A stretch of DNA of 64,000 nt from Musa acuminata AAA Group (Eukaryota; Streptophyta; Magnoliopsida; Zingiberales; Musaceae), in the NCBI RefSeq assembly GCF_036884655.1, contig NC_088327.1, forward strand, positions 15,832,501-15,896,500, written 5' to 3'. Within the stretch, counting starts at the first letter, position 1, and the number at the start of each line of letters is the position of its first letter. The position numbers and the translations under genes are program-made. Shown here in pieces: positions 58,612-64,000 of the stretch. The notes beneath the pieces are model-generated. The model searched no databases, was not told the DNA's origin, and worked only from the letters and a program-made list of their open reading frames with translations.

Positions 58612-61560
58612 TTAATAGAATAGATGAGGATACTGCTCTCGCATATCTTCTTCTCTTTCCCATGTTGCCTCTTGGTCTGAATGGTGTTGTTAACAAATCT
58701 TTACCAAAGGTATAATTTTGTTCCTTAGAACATGTTCTTCTCTTTTCAAGATCTGGGTTGGTTGTTCTCTAAAAGTGGCATAACATGTGATGGATCCCTG
58801 ATATATCTTCGAAGCATTGACACGTGGAATACATCATGGATGCTAGCCAAAGCCGGGGGCAATGCCAATCTGTATGCTACAGGCCCAACCTTTTGTAAGA
58901 TCTCAAATAGCCAATAAATCTTGGGGCTAACTTCCCCCTTTGACCACACCTCATAACTACCTTGGTTGGCGATGCCTTTAAGAAGACGTGCTCACCAACT
59001 TCGAACTATAGATCTCTTCGCCTTCGATCTGCATAACTTTTCTAACGACTTTGAGCTGTTAATAATCTTTGGCGTATAATTCGAATATTATCAGCATCTT
59101 TTTGAATTAATTGAGGCCCCAAAAGCTTTCGTTCTCCCACCTCATCCCAATATACAGGTGATCTGCACTTTCTTCCATAAAGAGCTTCAAATGGAGTCAT
59201 CTGTATGCTAGAGTGGTAACTATTATCATAAGAAAACTCAATTAGATGTAAGTGCATATCCCAACTCCCACCAAAGTCCAAAGCACATGCTCTTAAGAGA
59301 TCTTCAAGAGTTTGTATTGTCCTTTCAGATTGGCCATCAGTTTGGGGGTGAAAAGCTGTACTAAACTTTAACTACGTGCCCAAAGATTTTTGTAGACTTC
59401 CCCAAAATTTAGAGGTGAATCTTGGATCTCTATCTGAGATAATGCTAACTGGCACCCCATGATATCGAATAATTTCTTTAATATATAAGCTTGCTAGTTT
59501 ATCTAATGAATACTTCTTGTTAATAGGAAGGAAGTGAGTAGATTTAGTAAGTCTGTCTACTATTACCCAAATTTCGTCATATCCTTTCACAGTCTTGGGT
59601 AATCCTGTCACGAAATCCATAGTGACTTGCTCCCACTTCCATTCAGGAATCAAAATCTTTTGTAATTTTCCTGTAGGTACTCGATGTTCTATCTTCACCT
59701 GTTGACATATCAGACATTTAGAAACAAACTCTGCTATATCTCTCTTCATACCACGCCACCAATAGTTTTGGCGTAAATCTCGATACATCTTAGTAGTCCC
59801 GGGATAGATGTTAAATTTTGATCTATGTGCCTCATCCAATAATTGCATCTTTACTAGATGGCTTTCGGGAACACAAAGTCGATTATGGAATGTAATAGAA
59901 CCATCTTAGGCTTGGAGGAATTCAGGTCTAGATCCTTGAGCTATGTCCTTAACTATCATTTGAAGATATGTATCTTCCTTCTGACTTTCTTTAACCTTTT
60001 CCACCAAATATGATTGTGCCATCAGACACGCAAGAAAACCTTTATTTGTCTCCGATAAAAGTTTAAGTTTTAAGTCTGCCAACTCCGTCATCATAGAATT
60101 CCTTTGAATATTCATATAGGCTACAAGACTATAGGTATTTCTGCTTAAGGCATCAGCAACTACATTAGCTTTCCTAGGATGGTAGTTGATATTAAAATCA
60201 TAATCCTTTAGAAAGTCCAACCACATTCTTTGTCTCATATTTAAATCTTTCTGTGTGAAAATATATTTGAGACTCTTATGATCCGTGAAGATTTCAAAAG
60301 TCTGTCCATAGAGATAATGCCTTCAAATTTTCAGTGCAGAAATGATAGCTGCTAACTCTAAGTCATGAGTAGGATAGTTCTTCACATTAGGCTTTAATTG
60401 CCTCGATGCATAAGCAACTACCCTCTCATTTTGTATTAGAACGCAACCAAGCCCTTGTAGTGAGGCGTCGCTATACACTACAAAACCTTCTCCCCCCGAA
60501 GGAATCACCAATATAGGAGCACTGGTTAATTCCTTCTTCAATTCTTGAAAACTTTGTTGACATTTATCATCCCACATGAACTTTATATTCTTTTGTGTCA
60601 ATCTGGTCAATGGTGCTACTATTTTTGAAAAGTCTTCTACGAATCTTCTATAGTATCCAACCAAACCTAAAAAGCTTCTAATCTCTGAAACATTAGAAGG
60701 TTGCTTCCATTTTATCACGGCTTCAATCTTATGAGGGTCAACAGATATACCAGCACTTGAAATTACATGACCGAGAAACATAATTTCATTGAGCCAGAAG
60801 TTGCTCTTGCTTAGTTTGGCATATAGTCTCTCTTGCCTTAGGACTTCCAAAACTATCTTAAGATGGTGTTCATACTCTGCTATGCTTTTAGAGTAGATCA
60901 AGATATCATCAATGAACACAATTACAAATTTATCAAGATAAGGGTGGAACACCCTATTCATGAGATCCATGAAGGCAGCTGGTGCATTTGTGAGTCTAAA
61001 AGGCATTACTAAGAATTCATAATGACCATATCTTGTTCTAAAGGCAGTTTTCTGTATGTCTCCTTCCCTTATCTTCAGTTGATGATACCCGGATCTCAAA
61101 TCAATCTTTGAGTATACCTGAGTACCTTGAAGTTGATCAAACAGGTCATCTATTCGGGGAAGAGGATATTTATTCTTTATGGTCACTTGGTTGAGTTGTC
61201 TATAATCAATGCATAGTCGCAAAGATCCATCTTTCTTCTTCACAAATAGGACAGAGGCACCCCAAGGTGATACACTAGGTCGAATAAAACCCTTGTCCAA
61301 AAGCTCTTGGATTTGTTTCTTTAACTCCTCCAACTCAATTGGTGCCATTCTATATGGAGGTTTAGAAATAGGTGTAGTACCAGGTAGAAGATCAATTGTA
61401 AATTCAATCTGTCTATTTGGTGGCAGTGCAAGTAGATCTTTAGGAAAAACATCTGGAAAATCCCGTACAATGGGGATGTCCTTTAATACTGGCTTCTTAG
61501 ATTCTTCTCCAGAAATAAAGGCCAAGTATCCTTGACATCCCTTCAGTAATAGTTGGGTAG
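58612..61560 (-). mobile_element. Chromovirus (Ty3/gypsy, Tekay-like) pol, 5' end lost
   Basis: On the minus strand the order is protease tail, RT, RNase H, integrase and chromodomain, the Ty3 order. [42 protein letters not shown] and the catalytic [10 protein letters not shown] (61,470-60,800). RNase [21 protein letters not shown]. 60,323 has an in-frame stop, followed by 59,906-60,238 ([15 protein letters not shown]). Integrase: 59,372-59,848 ([29 protein letters not shown]) and 59,042-59,281 (MTPFEALYGRKCRSPVYWDE). C-terminal text RLALPPALASIHDVFHVSML is at 58,746-58,949. The chromodomain end ATWEREEDMREQYPHLF stops at 58,612. Only a few breaks exist. Gag and the 5' LTR are missing, cut off at about 61,565 by the Tat-like LTR. 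Confidence 0.85.
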
Positions 61561-61569
61561 CACTTGATA

Positions 61570-62142
61570 TGACAAAAAATGGTAGACCCAGCACAGCCGG
61601 ACGAGACAGAAGCAGGTAACGGTTGAAGCTCGCCCATACCCTGCGATCCCCCGATCTCCCACGCAACCCCCTGAGCGACACACTGCCCGAGGCTCTCCAT
61701 ACCCTGCAACAGCTCGGCCTCCCACGCAACCCCAGCGGTAACATCAAACCTCCTCTATAAATACCCCTGAGTCCTAAGCAAAAGGGGGGGAACTCACTCA
61801 GACACAACACTCAGAGGCTCTTCTTCTGCCTCATCCACAATCCCCTCCACATCTTTCTCTAACTTGATCGTCGGAGGGGTCGGGCCGAGCTCCCGGCCCG
61901 ACCTGTGTGCAAGTGCGAGACGGTGTTGCCTCTTCCCGAAGCTGCGGCGGAGCTGCCTCCCGACCCGAGCCGCCGACCCGAACCACCGACCCGACCTGCC
62001 GAACCGACTTCCCGACCTGAACCACCGAGCTCGGCCGCTGGGAGACCTCGAGGAGCGCCCCCACGGAGATCATCGCCTTCCGGACCCGAACCAAGCCGCA
62101 ACGGCCCCGAGGCCACGGCTAAAACAGTTACTTACCGTAACA
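61570..62142 (+). repeat. Tat-like gypsy LTR, plus strand
   Basis: It contains CTATAAATACCCC (about 61,755), a leader phrase ending in AACTTGATCGTCGGAGGGGT (61,860-61,880), GC-rich CCGACCCGA repeats, and ends CCGTAACA near 62,141. The left boundary is inferred from the break in the chromovirus pol frame. TGGCGCTAGAGGAAGGG (62,146-62,162) follows at the position of the Tat primer site. Confidence 0.6.
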
Positions 62143-62145
62143 TAA

Positions 62146-62758
62146 TGGCGCTAGAGGAAGGGCCCGGAAACTCCGGTACATTAGTTTTCTCCTTAGTCGC
62201 TCCACTGCCGCCGACCTGCACCAGCAGCAGTGACTTCTGGGGCCGGTCTCGGCTCCTCGGCCACGCGCGCGGCTCGGCAGGCGGCCAACCCGCCTGCGTC
62301 GGCCCCACGCGTACGGCCAACCCGCGCGCCTCGGGCCCCTCGGTCCCACGCGCGCGGCCAGCCCGCCCGCGTCCCACGCGCGCGGCCAACCCGCCCGCGT
62401 CCCACGCGCGCGGCCAACCCGACCGCGTCCCACGCGCGCGGCCAGCCCGACCGCGCCGAGCGCCTCGACGCCTCGGTCCCACGCGCGCGACCAGCCCACG
62501 CGCCTCGACCCCTCGTGGGCCCCTCGGTCCCACGCGCGCAGCCAACCCACGTGCCTCTGCTCCATCATCTGCCTCGGCTACAGCCGAGATCTTTGCGCGG
62601 CCTCGGCCCCTCCCACTGTTCTCAGAGCCTACCTCGCCTTCTCCTCTAGATCTCCCTGCTCGGCTTCTCCTTCCTGCGACCAAAGCTCTGGTCTCCCTCT
62701 TCTCCTCCTCCTCTTCTTATAGAGCGGTTGCACAAGCAGAGGAAAGTACGTTGCAACG
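62146..62758 (+). mobile_element. Leader of Tat-like element with GC-rich tandem repeats
   Basis: 62,230-62,560 is an array of CCCACGCGCGCGGCCAACCC units of about 28-30 bases. The open frames on both strands here are low-complexity products of the array. 62,580-62,758 is pyrimidine-rich (CTCCTCCTCCTCTTCTTATA) and may include the native PHT1 leader. No gag was recognised. Confidence 0.55.
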
Positions 62759-63465
62759 ATGGCCGGAGGTCATCTCCAAGTGCTCGGGGCACTCGACCTT
62801 GCCAAGACGCGGTGGTATCACTTCACGGCCACCGTCATTGCTGGCATGGGCTTCTTCACCGACGCCTATGATCTCTTCTGCATCTCCCTCGTCACGAAGC
62901 TCCTTGGCCGCATCTATTCCTTCGACCCCAATCGCCCGGGACGCTCCCGCCCAACGTGTCCGCTGCCATCACCCGCGTGGCCTTCTGTGGTGCCCTCTCT
63001 GGCCAGCTCTTCTTCAGGTGGCTCGGCGACAAGCTCGGCCGCAAGAAGGTGTATGGCATGACGCTCATGCTCATGGTCATCTGCTCCATCATCTGCCTCG
63101 GCTTTGGTATCGGCGGCGACTACCTGCTCTCCGCCACCATCATGTCGGAGTACGCCAACAAGAAGACCCGTGGCGCCTTCATCGCAGTCGTTTTCACTAC
63201 GCAGGGCTTCGGCATCCTCACAGGCGGAATCGTCTCCATCATCATCTCCGCCGCCTTCAAGGAGCGCTTCGACTATCCGGCCTACAGGGACGACCGCGCC
63301 GGCTCGACCGTCCCGGAAGCCGACTACATCTGGTGCACAACTCTCATGCTGGGCGCCCTCCCGGTTGCCTTAACCTACTACTGGCGGATGAAGATGCCAG
63401 AGACCGCGCGATACACTGCTCTTGTTGCCAAGAACGCGAAACGGGCGGCACCCGAATGTCGAGGT
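62759..63465 (+). pseudogene. PHT1-like: Broken PHT1 phosphate transporter, N-terminal half only
   Basis: The start [20 protein letters not shown], then [20 protein letters not shown], is PHT1 family. PHT1 proteins are plasma-membrane proton/phosphate symporters of about 520-540 residues with 12 helices. Here a lost base at about 62,940 shifts the frame after DPNRPG. The next frame continues [39 protein letters not shown], then [20 protein letters not shown] and [20 protein letters not shown], ending [18 protein letters not shown]. About 25 residues of the usual segment between LMLMV and GFGIGGDY are missing, and GGDYP reads GGDYL. After about 63,450 homology stops and GC repeats begin. It is intronless, flanked by retroelement sequence and cannot make a transporter. 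Confidence 0.88.
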
Positions 63466-64000
63466 ATTATCCGACAGGCTCAAGCGTGCTCCCCACTTAC
63501 CTCGGGATCGATCGGCCTCGTGTGCAGCCAGCGAGCTGCCTCGCTGCCTCGGTCACTCGGCCTCATGCGCAGCAAGCAGCCCGCTGCCTCGGCCACTTGG
63601 CCACATACGCAGCCAACGAGCTGCCTCGCTGCCTCGGTCACTCGACCTCATGCGCAGCAAGCAGCCCGCTGCCTCGGCCACTTGGCCACATGCGCAGCCA
63701 ACACGCTGCCTCGCAGCCTCGGCCCTCGGCCACTCGGCCTCATGCACAGCAAGCAGTCTCGCTGCCGCGGCCACTCGGCCTCGTGCGCAGCCAGCGAGCA
63801 GTCTCGCTGCCGCGGCCACTCGGCCTCGTGCGCAGCCGGCGAGCTGCCTCGCTGCCTCGGTCACTCGACCTCATGCGCAGCAAGCAGCCCGCTGCCTCGG
63901 CCACTTGGCCACATGTGCAGCCAACACGCTGCCTCGCAGCCTCGGCCCCTCGGCCCTCGGCCACTCGGCCTCATGCACAGCAAGCAGCCCGCTGCCTCGG
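63466..64000 (+). repeat. GC-rich tandem repeat array at the right edge
   Basis: Units of about 35-40 bases (CTCGGCCACTCGGCCTCATG, CGCAGC) lie in a larger period of 223 bases: the stretch from 63,617 recurs from 63,840. It continues past the window end. Long open frames on the minus strand are by-products of the repeat. The composition resembles the array at 62,230-62,560. Confidence 0.8.

Noticed and set aside
62128..62683. Long frames on both strands in the GC-rich leader
   Set aside because: Low-complexity Arg/Gly/Ala products of the tandem array, without domains.
63553..63964. Minus-strand frames of about 75-100 codons at the right edge
   Set aside because: Repeat translation of the GC array; the period is not codon-conserved across units.

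Overview
The window is nuclear DNA from a flowering plant, most probably a monocot. A Zingiberales (banana-like) genome is my guess, not a demonstrated fact. Support: split genes with GT-AG introns; GC-rich first or single exons (SPX, glutaredoxin, PPR, PHT1) in AT-rich surroundings; plant-only families (CASP-like, CC-type glutaredoxin, SPX, PPR, PHT1); and about half the length occupied by LTR retrotransposons of the Sirevirus, other Copia, Tekay-like and Tat-like types.

Layout. 1-13,995: two related Sirevirus-type Copia elements on the minus strand. A nearly complete 9.35-kb copy (1,724-11,076) sits inside the reverse transcriptase of an older relative, whose 3' LTR runs off the left edge. 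14,710-15,557 (-): CASP-like membrane protein. 15,558-18,508: AT-rich with a possible retroelement remnant. 18,509-22,695 (+): ten-exon class 3 lipase with a secretory leader. 25,926-26,237 (+): single-exon CC-type glutaredoxin. 27,478-27,996: Mutator-type MITE with 9-bp target duplication. 30,342-34,718 (-): proposed small three-exon gene whose long first intron holds a hAT-type MITE (perfect 8-bp target duplication) and a 0.94-kb hairpin. 36,184-39,180 (+): SPX-domain phosphate-signalling gene. 40,300-43,680: decayed minus-strand Copia and LTR block. 43,690-44,260: decayed gene fragment. 44,390-52,646: two Copia copies of one family facing each other. 52,750-53,500: exon-like pseudogene pieces. 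53,836-54,295: gypsy-type LTR with primer site. 55,010-56,458 (+): intronless PPR gene. 56,649-61,560 (-): chromovirus lacking its 5' part. 61,570-64,000 (+): Tat-like LTR and leader, then a broken PHT1 phosphate-transporter copy flanked by GC-rich tandem repeats.

Intact genes (lipase, glutaredoxin, SPX, PPR, CASP-like) do not form a pathway cluster. The one functional echo is that an SPX phosphate sensor and a PHT1 transporter fragment share the window, but the PHT1 copy looks captured by a retroelement. The most unusual parts are that apparent gene capture, the hairpin inside an intron, the small duplications at gene boundaries (CASP-like splice acceptor, lipase stop codon), and the inverted Copia pair carrying a GC-rich leader island. 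I found no rRNA, tRNA or CRISPR locus.
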